Source: Arcicella rigui
GTDB taxonomy: Bacteria > Bacteroidota > Bacteroidia > Cytophagales > Spirosomataceae
Length of the DNA stretch: 64,000 nt
Assembly (NCBI RefSeq): GCF_034929435.1
Contig: NZ_JAYFUM010000011.1
Coordinates: 62,001 to 126,000, forward strand
Direction: 5' to 3'
Shown piece after piece: positions 35,996-43,925 of the stretch; positions within the stretch are counted from its first letter, which is position 1; each line of letters starts with the position of its first letter. The notes below the pieces were generated by a model. The model did not search any database and was not told the DNA's origin. It worked only from the letters and a program-made list of their open reading frames with translations. The position numbers were made by a program, and so were the translations under genes.

Positions 35996-36316
35996 ATGTT
36001 ACGCAATAGTATTTTGGCACTTTTGGCTACTGTGCTTATTCTGGCAATCAATCTCAATGCCGATGTTGTGCATTTACCGCTATTTGCTATTTTAATTTCT
36101 GCAATAGGTTTGGGATATTTACAACCACAAAAAGGTTGGATTTCGGCTATACAATTGACAATCGGGATTTTCGCAGGATTTTTCATTGCCCAATTGATAG
36201 GCTACGAAGCCAAACACCCAAATATCAATCAATTTTCTACTTATATTTCGCCACTTCCTTGTTTGTTTGGTGGCTTTATGGGTAGTTATTTCAAGAAAAC
36301 CATTCATCAAAAATGA
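35996..36316 (+). CDS. Small membrane protein of unknown function
   Basis: 106 residues with about four hydrophobic segments (SILALLATVLILAINL, LFAILISAIGLGYL, LTIGIFAGFFIAQLI, and near 85-98). No recognised family. It starts 11 bp after dtd and its stop overlaps the MazG-like start by 4 bp, so it belongs to the same operon. Confidence 0.75.
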   Translation: MLRNSILALLATVLILAINLNADVVHLPLFAILISAIGLGYLQPQKGWISAIQLTIGIFAGFFIAQLIGYEAKHPNINQFSTYISPLPCLFGGFMGSYFKKTIHQK

Positions 36317-36639
36317 CAATAGAAGAAGCTCAACTTACGGTTGATAACTGGATAAAAACCATTGGCGTTCGTTATTTCAATGAACTAACCAATATGGCAA
36401 TGCTTACGGAAGAGGTAGGCGAAGTAGCCAGAATCATTGCCCGCCGATACGGAGAACAGTCTGAAAAAGAATCAGATAAAGCAAAAGACTTGGGCGACGA
36501 AATGGCGGATGTGCTATTTGTATTGATTTGTCTGGCAAACCAAACAGGCGTAAATCTGACAGAGGCTTTACAGAAGAATTTAGATAAAAAAACAAAGAGA
36601 GATGCTACTCGGCATTTGGAGAATGAAAAGCTGAAATAG
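36313..36639 (+). CDS. MazG-like nucleotide pyrophosphohydrolase
   Basis: 108 residues. The MazG EExxE...ExxD arrangement is visible: MLTEEVGEVARIIARRYGE, then DLGDEMADVLFVLICLANQ. These acidic residues bind Mg and hydrolyse nucleoside triphosphates to monophosphates, often damaged or excess dNTPs (compare dCTPase/RS21 types). The start ATG overlaps the previous stop. It is followed directly by the heptamer array. Confidence 0.9.
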   Translation: MTIEEAQLTVDNWIKTIGVRYFNELTNMAMLTEEVGEVARIIARRYGEQSEKESDKAKDLGDEMADVLFVLICLANQTGVNLTEALQKNLDKKTKRDATRHLENEKLK

Positions 36640-36932
36640 CTTTGAGCTTTGAGCTTTGAGCCTTGAGCTTTGAGCCTTGAGCTTTGAGCCTTGAGCTTTG
36701 AGCTTTGAGCCTTGAGCTTTGAGCCTTGAGCTTTGAGCTTTGAGCTTTGAGCTTTGAGCTTTGAGCCTTGAGCTTTGAGCCTTGAGCTTTGAGCCTTGAG
36801 CTTTGAGCCTTGAGCTTTGAGCCTTGAGCTTTGAGCCTTGAGCTTTGAGCCTTGAGCTTTGAGCCTTGAGCTTTGAGCTTTTTTATTCAAGTATAAAAAA
36901 GCTCAAAGCTCATAGCTCAAAGCTTACAGCCA
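36640..36932. repeat. Heptamer tandem array with terminal hairpin
   Basis: About 34 tandem copies of GAGCTTT/GAGCCTT fill 36640-36880. The run ends in a perfect 17-bp hairpin, GAGCTTTGAGCTTTTTT (36868-36884) with AAAAAAGCTCAAAGCTC (36895-36911), then more GCTCATAGCTCAAAGC. The same motif family forms the hairpins in R1, R2, R4 and R5. In the antisense frame it would give a low-complexity KLKAQSS peptide, which is not a credible gene. It can serve as a two-way terminator between the convergent genes. Confidence 0.9.
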
Positions 36933-36936
36933 AAGG

Positions 36937-37731
36937 CTATTTCTTCACCTGCTTCGCTTCTACTTCTTTTACCATTTTTTGTCCTAAATCTTTTGTGATT
37001 TCTGGTTTCTTGAAAACTGAAAGTTTATCGACAATTGGATTTAATTGCTTAATTGATGGATGCACCACATCAAACTCCATCTCGCCAGAAATAGCAGCGA
37101 ATGCTTCACTACTCAATCCTCCGTTATTGTCCGAATAATCATTAAAACCAACCATAAGGTTTTTACTTGCCAACTTCCCTCCTTCCCAACTCACAACGCT
37201 TCCTCCCAAATCCCAGCCAAAGCCCGAAATCGTAAATGTTTTTCCGTTCAATTGTACTACTTCTGATAAAGGCATTCCCAGACGAACACCCGCTTCTTTG
37301 GCATTCCACGGCGAATTAAAACTCATTTTTTTATCGGCAGTTTCATGTACTCTTACCAAAGCATCTTGAATTTGCTGATATGCTTTGCCATCTTTCCAGT
37401 AAATTTCTACTTCCTTCTCGGTGTCAGGAAATAATTTTGTTACTTTAAATTGTCCTTCACCTGTTTCGATGGTTACTTCTTTTTTCAAATTTTCAGCACC
37501 ATATTTTTTTACGAGTCCTTCAAAGTTTTCGCAAGCAAGTACGTCCTCTAAATACAATTGTTCAGCCACTGGCGTAGTGTTTGCAACAATAGTTTGTGGA
37601 GTATTTACTACAGAATCAGCACTTTTTGTTTCCTGTGTGCTTTTTGAACTACAAGCTACAAAAAGTACTCCGACACAAAGTGAAAGGGATATTTTACAAA
37701 ATGATAAGTACGACAATGATATTTTTTTCAT
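36937..37731 (-). CDS. Lipoprotein of unknown function
   Basis: 264 residues. The signal peptide ends in a lipobox, LFVACSSKS, with Cys at about residue 27, so it is membrane-anchored. The mature part is mixed alpha/beta with no recognised domain; it includes WKDGKAYQQIQDALVR and FTISGFGWDLGGSVVSWEGG, which could suggest a small ligand-binding fold. Monocistronic, convergent with the dtd cluster. The 290 bp upstream (37732-38021) hold no gene that I can see. Confidence 0.75.
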   Translation of the reverse strand: MKKISLSYLSFCKISLSLCVGVLFVACSSKSTQETKSADSVVNTPQTIVANTTPVAEQLYLEDVLACENFEGLVKKYGAENLKKEVTIETGEGQFKVTKLFPDTEKEVEIYWKDGKAYQQIQDALVRVHETADKKMSFNSPWNAKEAGVRLGMPLSEVVQLNGKTFTISGFGWDLGGSVVSWEGGKLASKNLMVGFNDYSDNNGGLSSEAFAAISGEMEFDVVHPSIKQLNPIVDKLSVFKKPEITKDLGQKMVKEVEAKQVKK

Positions 37732-38021
37732 GATTATTTTTGGTTAATGCTTCAAAGCTAATAAAATTTAAGCGATAATAAATCAATTGATTCGCCACAA
37801 AAAGCTCATTATGAGTAGCAAAATACGTTTGTAGATACTCACAAACAATGATTTTTCTCAGTGATAAACTTTTGTCAACCCTTCAAACCTTAGCGATTAA
37901 AGTAAATTTATGGCAATAATGTCGCCATTTCGTTTTTATTGATGATTTTGAAATACCTTTGTTCTCTAATTTCGAGAAAAGTATTTTTCTGCCATTAAAA
38001 GCTACCACATCAATCAACATT

Positions 38022-38978
38022 ATGAGTTTTAAAGACAAATTTAATTTTGAAGGCTTCTGGGCCATTGAAGAAAATAAAGATTTTAAACGGTTTACCATCG
38101 ACAACACTATTCTCAGTCTAAGTATTGCGGCAGCTTATTTCGGTTGGTTTTTTGGCGTAGTTCAGTTCAGAGTAGAGCATTGGATATTATTTTACTTGGT
38201 GGTTTCTCTGTATTATTTCAACAGAGTTACTCGTAGTTTTTGTAAGTCGATGTTTCCTTTTGCTATCTTTTGGGTTTTCTACGACTCTATGCGTTTAGTG
38301 CCAAACTATACCGTCAATCACGTACATATTCAGGAAGTTTATAATCTTGATAAGTATCTTTTTGGTATTTACGACAACGGTGTAAAAATCAGCTTGAACG
38401 AATACCTAAGCAAATACCACAAACCAATTTTTGATTTTCTTTCAGGTTTTTTCTATATCAACTGGATTCCCGTACCGTTTTTGTTTGGCGTTTTTGCTTT
38501 TATTAAAGATAAACTCTTGGTTTATTCTTTTGCCAACAATTTCTTATTTGTAAACCTTCTGGGCTTTTGTTTTTTTTACATTTATCCAGCCGCTCCACCT
38601 TGGTATGTGGCAGAGTATGGTTTTGTCGAAAATTTTGACATGATGGGAAACATGGGAAATCTCAAGTATTTCGATGCCATTGTTGGAAAAGATATTTTCA
38701 AAGGTTTGTATCAAATCAATGCCAACGTTTTTGCTTCCATGCCTTCTTTACATTCGGCGTATCCACTTATCGTACTGTATTATGCCATGAAACTAAAGAA
38801 TAAATGGATTACTTTCGGTTTTAGCTTTTTCTGCGTAGGTATTTGGTGTTCAGCCGTTTACTCAAATCATCATTATGTGATTGACGTTATCGGTGGGATT
38901 GCTTGTGCTATGCTAAGTATCTTTTTGTTTAACTTATTTCTAAAAAAGCCCATGATAAAATACATCATGCCTTTATAG
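38022..38978 (+). CDS. PAP2/AUR1-type membrane enzyme (possible inositol phosphorylceramide-like synthase)
   Basis: 318 residues from the ATG at 38022 (MSFKDKFNFEG). About six membrane spans. The PAP2-type motifs appear as SMPSLHSAYPL (C2) and SNHHYVIDVIGG (C3) with both catalytic His, in the AUR1-like arrangement, and YPAAPPWYVAEYG between spans also fits AUR1. Eukaryotic AUR1 transfers phosphoinositol to ceramide, and some Bacteroidota, which make sphingolipids, carry a homologue. A plain PAP2 phosphatase is the alternative. Confidence 0.82.
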   Translation: MSFKDKFNFEGFWAIEENKDFKRFTIDNTILSLSIAAAYFGWFFGVVQFRVEHWILFYLVVSLYYFNRVTRSFCKSMFPFAIFWVFYDSMRLVPNYTVNHVHIQEVYNLDKYLFGIYDNGVKISLNEYLSKYHKPIFDFLSGFFYINWIPVPFLFGVFAFIKDKLLVYSFANNFLFVNLLGFCFFYIYPAAPPWYVAEYGFVENFDMMGNMGNLKYFDAIVGKDIFKGLYQINANVFASMPSLHSAYPLIVLYYAMKLKNKWITFGFSFFCVGIWCSAVYSNHHYVIDVIGGIACAMLSIFLFNLFLKKPMIKYIMPL

Positions 38979-39107
38979 GATTAAACATTGAAGAAAATCT
39001 TACTACTCTCCATGTAAAATATTGTATTTTTTCAAGAAAAATAACCTCAAATTAGTTATTTATATAACATTTCCGTTATATTTGTCTTGAAATTAAAACA
39101 TACAATC

Positions 39108-39362
39108 ATGGAAACTTTAGGATATTTTGCAGGAGTATTAACTACCATCGCATTTGTGCCGCAAGTAATTCAGATTTATAAAACAAAATCTGCAAAAGAC
39201 ATTTCATTAGCAATGTTCCTTTTATTTACTTTTGGTGTAACACTTTGGTTAGTCTATGGCATCAGCACAAACGCTGTTCCGGTAATTGCCGCAAATGCCA
39301 TTACATTGTTGCTTTCATTGGTTATTCTGTTCTTTAAATACAAATACAGAAAATCGGTGTAA
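39108..39362 (+). CDS. SemiSWEET sugar transporter
   Basis: 84 residues from the ATG at 39108 (METLGYFAGVLTTIAFVPQV). Three membrane spans and one PQ-loop motif, FVPQVIQIYKTKSAKDIS, which is the family signature, with the Asn of ANAITLLLS in the third span. SemiSWEETs dimerise to carry sugars. Monocistronic and followed by low-complexity DNA and a strong terminator. Confidence 0.93.
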   Translation: METLGYFAGVLTTIAFVPQVIQIYKTKSAKDISLAMFLLFTFGVTLWLVYGISTNAVPVIAANAITLLLSLVILFFKYKYRKSV

Positions 39363-39500
39363 AGCACCAATATTTAGAATTTTAGATTTAGTAAGAAAGA
39401 TACAAGAATCAAGATTAAAGAATCAAGATACAAGAGGTAAGATAAAAGAAGAAAGACAAAAGAGCTAACACACAAGAATTTTATCTTACCGATTAATAAT
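39363..39500. repeat. Low-complexity CAAGAT/AAGAATCAAG stretch
   Basis: Purine-rich loose repeats (GATACAAGAATCAAGATTAAAG and similar) like those at 9562-9804. No convincing frame. Confidence 0.55.
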
Positions 39501-39548
39501 AAAAAACAACAAAGCCCATTCTTTACAGGATGGGCTTTGTTGTTTTTT
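39501..39548. terminator. Two-way terminator between SemiSWEET and htpG
   Basis: Perfect 19-bp arms (39501-39519 and 39530-39548, core CAACAAAGCCCAT) with a 10-nt loop. A-tract on one side and T-tract on the other, so it works in both directions. Confidence 0.9.
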
Positions 39549-39631
39549 AATCTAAAGTCTTTCATTTAAAAGCTAAAAACAAAAGTCCTAAAGTCATTTA
39601 TCTTGCTTCTTGTGTCTTTCATCTAAAAAAC

Positions 39632-41455
39632 CTACAATGCTAAAGCAGTTCTTTGAATAAAGGCTGTTAAATCAGCACCTGTAAGCATATTTTGCGACAA
39701 TAATGCCAAATCATATACTTGTTTTGCTAATTTTTTCTGCTCTTCTGCATCAGTAGTTTGAAGAATTTTAGCAACAGAAGCGTGGTTGGCATTCACCGAA
39801 ACAATATAATTGTTTGGCATCGCCCCAAACATTCCCATTCCGCCACCGCCTACACGTGCCATATCGCTCATTCTACGCATAAACTCGTTTTGAGTAATAA
39901 TGGCAGGAAGTTCGTCCACTGGCATTGCTTCTAAAGCTACCACTTTTGATTTATCGTTAATCACTTCTTCAAATACTTTCTTCACTGTTTCTTTTTCAGT
40001 TTCTGAAAGTACCACTTCAAGGGCAAGACCTTTGTCAATTAGTTTTTCAATGGTATCAGCATCTACTCTTTTTAAATTGGTTTTTACCAATTTTGTCTCT
40101 AATTGATTGATGAAATGATTGTCTAACACTGAATCTAATTTCAAGACATCATAACCACGTTTCTTTGCCGACTGAATGAAGCTATCTTGGGCTTTTGCAT
40201 CACTTGCGTACAAGTAAACTACGTCATCATTTTTGTCTTTTTGATTCTCCTGTGCAAATTCTGCGTATTCGTTCAAGGTAAAGTACTTGCCATCTACGTT
40301 TTGGAGCAAGCAGTAATCTTTTGCACGGTCATAGAATTTTTCATCTGAAATCATTCCGTACTTCACAAAAAGACCGATATTCTCAAATTTCTCTTCAAAA
40401 CCTTTACGGTCAGCTTTGAACAATTCGGCTAATTTATCCGCTACTTTTTTCGTAATGTAAGAATTAATTTTCTTCACGTTGCTGTCAGCCTGCAAGAAGC
40501 TACGAGAAACGTTCAAAGGAATATCTGGCGAGTCGATTACCCCGTGCAATAACATCAAAAATTCAGGAACAACGTCTTTTACTTCGTCGGTAATAAATAC
40601 TTGACGGCTGTATAATTGAATTTTTTCACGCTGTAACTGTAATTCATTTTTCACTTTCGGGAAGTACAAAATACCCGTCAAGTTGAAAGGATAATCAACA
40701 TTCAAGTGAATCCAAAACAAAGGTTTTTCCGAGAATGGATAAAGCTCTTCGTAGAATTTAAGGTAATCTTCGTCTGTTAATTCAGAAGGAGATTTTGCCC
40801 AAATTGGCGTTGGATTATTGATGATTTTTTCTTGAAATTCAATCTCAATCGGTAAGAATTTACAGTATTTATCAAGAATTTGTTTGATTTTAAATTCTTC
40901 TAAAAACTCTAAAGAATCTTCTGCAATATGAAGAATTACGTCAGTACCACGAGCCTCACGAGTAGCCTCTGAGATTTCAAATTCAGTTGAACCATCGCAA
41001 GTCCATTTTACAGCTTCTGCACCTTCTTGGTAAGATTTTGAAATAATATCAACTCTTTCTGCCACCATGAAAGCAGAATAGAAACCTAAACCGAAGTGTC
41101 CGATAATGGCTTTTTCATCACCTTTATCTTTGTATTTTTCTACGAATTCGGTAGCACCCGAAAAAGCAATTTGATTAATGTATTTTTTAATTTCATCGGC
41201 AGTCATCCCCAAACCTGCATCAGAAATTGTGATAATTTTGGCTTCTTTATCGAAAGAAACTGTCACTTTCAATGCACCCAACTCACCAGCATACTCACCA
41301 ATTGAAGCTAATCTTTTAATTTTTTGTGAAGCATCAACGGCATTTGACACTAACTCACGAAGGAAAATTTCGTGGTCTGAATAAAGGAATTTTTTAATAA
41401 TCGGGAAAATGTTCTCGGTATGAATCGAGATATTACCTTTTTCTTGCATAGTCAT
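39632..41455 (-). CDS. htpG: Molecular chaperone HtpG (Hsp90)
   Basis: 607 residues. GHKL ATPase domain 1-215 with ELVSNAVDASQK, ISDAGLGMTADE and GHFGLGFYSAFMVAERV. Then the middle domain (WIHLNVDYPFNLTGILYFPK, LYSRQVFITDEV) and C-terminal dimerisation domain. Slightly short, as in other Bacteroidota. The start may be M1 or M3 (41449). A cytosolic ATP-dependent chaperone; the gene is monocistronic. Confidence 0.97.
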   Translation of the reverse strand: MTMQEKGNISIHTENIFPIIKKFLYSDHEIFLRELVSNAVDASQKIKRLASIGEYAGELGALKVTVSFDKEAKIITISDAGLGMTADEIKKYINQIAFSGATEFVEKYKDKGDEKAIIGHFGLGFYSAFMVAERVDIISKSYQEGAEAVKWTCDGSTEFEISEATREARGTDVILHIAEDSLEFLEEFKIKQILDKYCKFLPIEIEFQEKIINNPTPIWAKSPSELTDEDYLKFYEELYPFSEKPLFWIHLNVDYPFNLTGILYFPKVKNELQLQREKIQLYSRQVFITDEVKDVVPEFLMLLHGVIDSPDIPLNVSRSFLQADSNVKKINSYITKKVADKLAELFKADRKGFEEKFENIGLFVKYGMISDEKFYDRAKDYCLLQNVDGKYFTLNEYAEFAQENQKDKNDDVVYLYASDAKAQDSFIQSAKKRGYDVLKLDSVLDNHFINQLETKLVKTNLKRVDADTIEKLIDKGLALEVVLSETEKETVKKVFEEVINDKSKVVALEAMPVDELPAIITQNEFMRRMSDMARVGGGGMGMFGAMPNNYIVSVNANHASVAKILQTTDAEEQKKLAKQVYDLALLSQNMLTGADLTAFIQRTALAL

Positions 41456-41697
41456 TTTGTCATTTTTTAGCTTAAAACAAATCTAATTTTTGTGCTGATA
41501 GACTTTGCAAATACAGTTCCAAGTAAAAGTAAAATGCCAAATTGACATGAAGCTATGTACAAAAAGCTACTTGAATATGCTAAAATTCAGTTTAAAAAGG
41601 GAAAAATAGACTTTCGTACCATTTATTTTGCAGGAGCGTATTTATACATTTACTACGTTGAAGTACGACTTTCTGCAAAACAGGTATAAATACGTAT

Positions 41698-41727
41698 TTG
41701 AGTTGTCATGAATATTCATCAACTTTG
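41698..41727 (+). promoter_or_regulatory. Bacteroidota-type promoter without an adjacent gene
   Basis: TTG at 41698-41700 and CAACTTTG at 41720-41727 with a 19-nt spacer fit the TTG-N19-TAnnTTTG pattern (one mismatch). The predicted start is near 41733; the next feature is a terminator at 41774, not an open reading frame. Confidence 0.5.
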
Positions 41728-41732
41728 TATTG

Positions 41733-41806
41733 TGCAATTATAATAGTACGGTACACTAACACATCAAATGCTAAAACCTCGTAGCTAATACCTACGAGGT
41801 TTTTTT
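41733..41806 (+). ncRNA. Possible short RNA of about 70 nt
   Basis: Bounded by the candidate promoter at 41698-41727 and an intrinsic terminator (AAACCTCGTAG / CTACGAGGTTT, loop CTAATAC, then seven T) at 41774-41806. No plus-strand gene lies upstream between 39362 and here, so the terminator has no other obvious owner. No known RNA family recognised. It could also be the leader of the regulator at 41899. Confidence 0.4.
41774..41806 (+). terminator. Orphan intrinsic terminator
   Basis: Perfect 11-bp stem AAACCTCGTAG / CTACGAGGTTT, 7-nt loop, then T7. Direction is plus, since the minus side has only four A. Confidence 0.8.
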
Positions 41807-41898
41807 GTTGGCTCTACTAAATCATTTTGGATTCTCGATTCAATTCAGATTTTCTACAAAATCATTCCCTATCTTGTAGCCAAAATCAATCATTAAAT

Positions 41899-42579
41899 AT
41901 GAAAATTTTACTTATTGAAGATGAACCTTCCTTACTGGCTTCGATGCAACGGTTTTTAGAAAACGAAGGCAATATTGTTTCATCGGCAAGTACTTTTCAG
42001 CAAGCTCTCGAAAAGGTAAATGACTATGATTACGACTGTGTGGTCGTTGACATTACTCTACCCGATGGCAATGGTTTAGCAATAATCCAAGATTTGAAGA
42101 AACGAAATAAGTCGGTGGGAATCATCATTGTTTCTGCCAAAAACTCATTAGATGACCGATTGACTGGACTGGATTTGGGGGCAGATGATTATCTCACAAA
42201 GCCATTTCACTTGGCAGAACTCAACGCCAGAATTAAGTCTGTTCTCAGAAGAAGATTGTTTGATGGAAAAACAAAAATCACTTTCGATGTAATAAGTATC
42301 TCGCCCGAAAATCAACAAGTAAACATTCATGACGAAATCGTAGAACTTACGGCGAAAGAGTACGAGCTTTTATTGTTTTTTATTTCAAATAAAAATAGAA
42401 TTTTGTCAAAGTCAATCATTGCTGAACATCTTTGGGGCGATTCTATGGATTTAGCCGATTCGCATGATTTTATTTATACTCATATCAAAAACCTCCGCAA
42501 AAAACTCATCGAAAAAGGTTGTCCAGATTACGTAAAAACTCGTTACGGGGCAGGTTATATTTTCACTGAAAAACCATGA
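41899..42579 (+). CDS. OmpR/PhoB-type response regulator
   Basis: 226 residues from the ATG at 41899 (MKILLIEDEP); an upstream in-frame ATG at 41827 would add 24 residues without family support. Receiver domain 1-115 with E7/D8, phospho-acceptor D51 in VVVDITLPDGNG and Lys in YLTKPFH; winged-helix DNA-binding domain 130-226 (ELTAKEYELLLFF, HIKNLRKKLIEKG, VKTRYGAGYIF). The kinase gene overlaps its stop by 4 bp, so the two form an operon. Confidence 0.96.
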   Translation: MKILLIEDEPSLLASMQRFLENEGNIVSSASTFQQALEKVNDYDYDCVVVDITLPDGNGLAIIQDLKKRNKSVGIIIVSAKNSLDDRLTGLDLGADDYLTKPFHLAELNARIKSVLRRRLFDGKTKITFDVISISPENQQVNIHDEIVELTAKEYELLLFFISNKNRILSKSIIAEHLWGDSMDLADSHDFIYTHIKNLRKKLIEKGCPDYVKTRYGAGYIFTEKP

Positions 42580-43841
42580 GACTTCCCATAAAAACCGCCA
42601 TTTACCTATCCTTGGCATCACTTTTTATCGCTTTTGCAGGCGTATTTACGCTGAATTGGTTTATTCATAAATCAATGATTCATGAAATTGATGAGATTTT
42701 GGTTTCACATTTAGAATTGGTCGAAAGCAAATTAAAAGAATTACCTAAAAACCAAATTTCCTTACTTGATATTGACGATAATCCGCATGTAGAAATGGTA
42801 TCGCCAAATATCAATATAGAACCCATTTTTACAGATACTACTGAAATTGATTTAGTGCTGCATGAACCTACGCCGATAAGAGTATTAAAAACTACCATTG
42901 CTACGCCTTATCATAATTTTTTAGTAACTGTAAAACAGCCTTATGCTGAGTTTGAAGAAATCGCCACTAAACTTTCAGTGGGTGTCGGAGTGTGTTTTTT
43001 AGTTCTTATTTTTTTGATGCTTCTGCTCAACTTCTTGGTTTATAGACAACTATGGAAGCCGTTTTATCGCATCATCGACAAGCTTCGGGCTTATCAAATC
43101 AGTAAGCAATCTGAAACTATTTTTGAAAAAGAATCGACAGAAGAATTTAATTTACTCAGCCAAACACTTCAACAAATGACCGAACGCATTGGTCAACAAT
43201 TTCGCTTACAAAAGCAATTTACTGAAAATGCTTCCCACGAAATACAAACACCTATTGCCGTAATTTCCTTGTCATTAGACTCGCTTTTACAGTCTGAAAA
43301 TCTGCCAGAAAAAGATTTAATGGAATTGCAAAAATCAACCGAAGCACTTCAAAAAATTTCACAGTTGAACAAATCTTTATTGCTTTTGACAAAAATTGAA
43401 AACAATCAATTTTCGGAAGCGGTACAAGTAGATATGAGTAAGCTTTTGGAGAACCTTTTGAATACTTATCAAACTTTTGCCGAACATCGGGAAATTACAA
43501 TATTCACAAACATTCAAGCATATCAAGTACTTTCAATCAATCCTTATTTAGCTGAAATTTTGGTTGGAAATTTATTAAAAAATGCTATTCGTTACAACCA
43601 AAAACAGGGAACAATTCATTGTACTTTACAAAATAACAAGCTGACAATTAGCAACAAAGGTGAAGTATTACCTTTTGCCTCAGAACAATTATTCCAGCGT
43701 TTTGTAAAACATCCCAATCATCCAGAATCCACAGGTTTGGGCTTGGCAATTGTCAGACAAATTGCTGAATGTTATGCGTTGAAGCTTCACTATGAATTTA
43801 ACGCAGCAACAAGCGAACATACCTTTGAGGTATCGTGGTAA
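42576..43841 (+). CDS. Sensor histidine kinase of the OmpR-type pair
   Basis: 421 residues. Membrane spans at about 8-30 and 133-156 flank a 100-residue periplasmic sensor; a HAMP-like region follows at 157-210; His221 lies in ENASHEIQTPIAVIS. The HATPase domain ends with ESTGLGLAIVRQIAECY; the expected N-box Asn is in LLKNAIRYN. It overlaps the regulator by ATGA. The TonB-dependent receptor starting 85 bp downstream may be its target, perhaps in metal or nutrient sensing. Confidence 0.95.
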   Translation: MRLPIKTAIYLSLASLFIAFAGVFTLNWFIHKSMIHEIDEILVSHLELVESKLKELPKNQISLLDIDDNPHVEMVSPNINIEPIFTDTTEIDLVLHEPTPIRVLKTTIATPYHNFLVTVKQPYAEFEEIATKLSVGVGVCFLVLIFLMLLLNFLVYRQLWKPFYRIIDKLRAYQISKQSETIFEKESTEEFNLLSQTLQQMTERIGQQFRLQKQFTENASHEIQTPIAVISLSLDSLLQSENLPEKDLMELQKSTEALQKISQLNKSLLLLTKIENNQFSEAVQVDMSKLLENLLNTYQTFAEHREITIFTNIQAYQVLSINPYLAEILVGNLLKNAIRYNQKQGTIHCTLQNNKLTISNKGEVLPFASEQLFQRFVKHPNHPESTGLGLAIVRQIAECYALKLHYEFNAATSEHTFEVSW

Positions 43842-43925
43842 AAAACATTCCCCTTTTTGAAGTCAAAGGCATTGTCTTCAAATTTCCTCCAAATTCATTT
43901 GATAGTTTTGACAAAAATTACTCTT

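Noticed and set aside
36640..36880. CRISPR array
   Set aside because: The repeat unit is 7 bp with no spacers and no cas genes are present.
36372..36890. 172-codon minus-strand frame with KLKAQSS repeats
   Set aside because: It is the antisense reading of the heptamer array and of the MazG-like gene; period 7 gives three-heptamer peptide repeats automatically.
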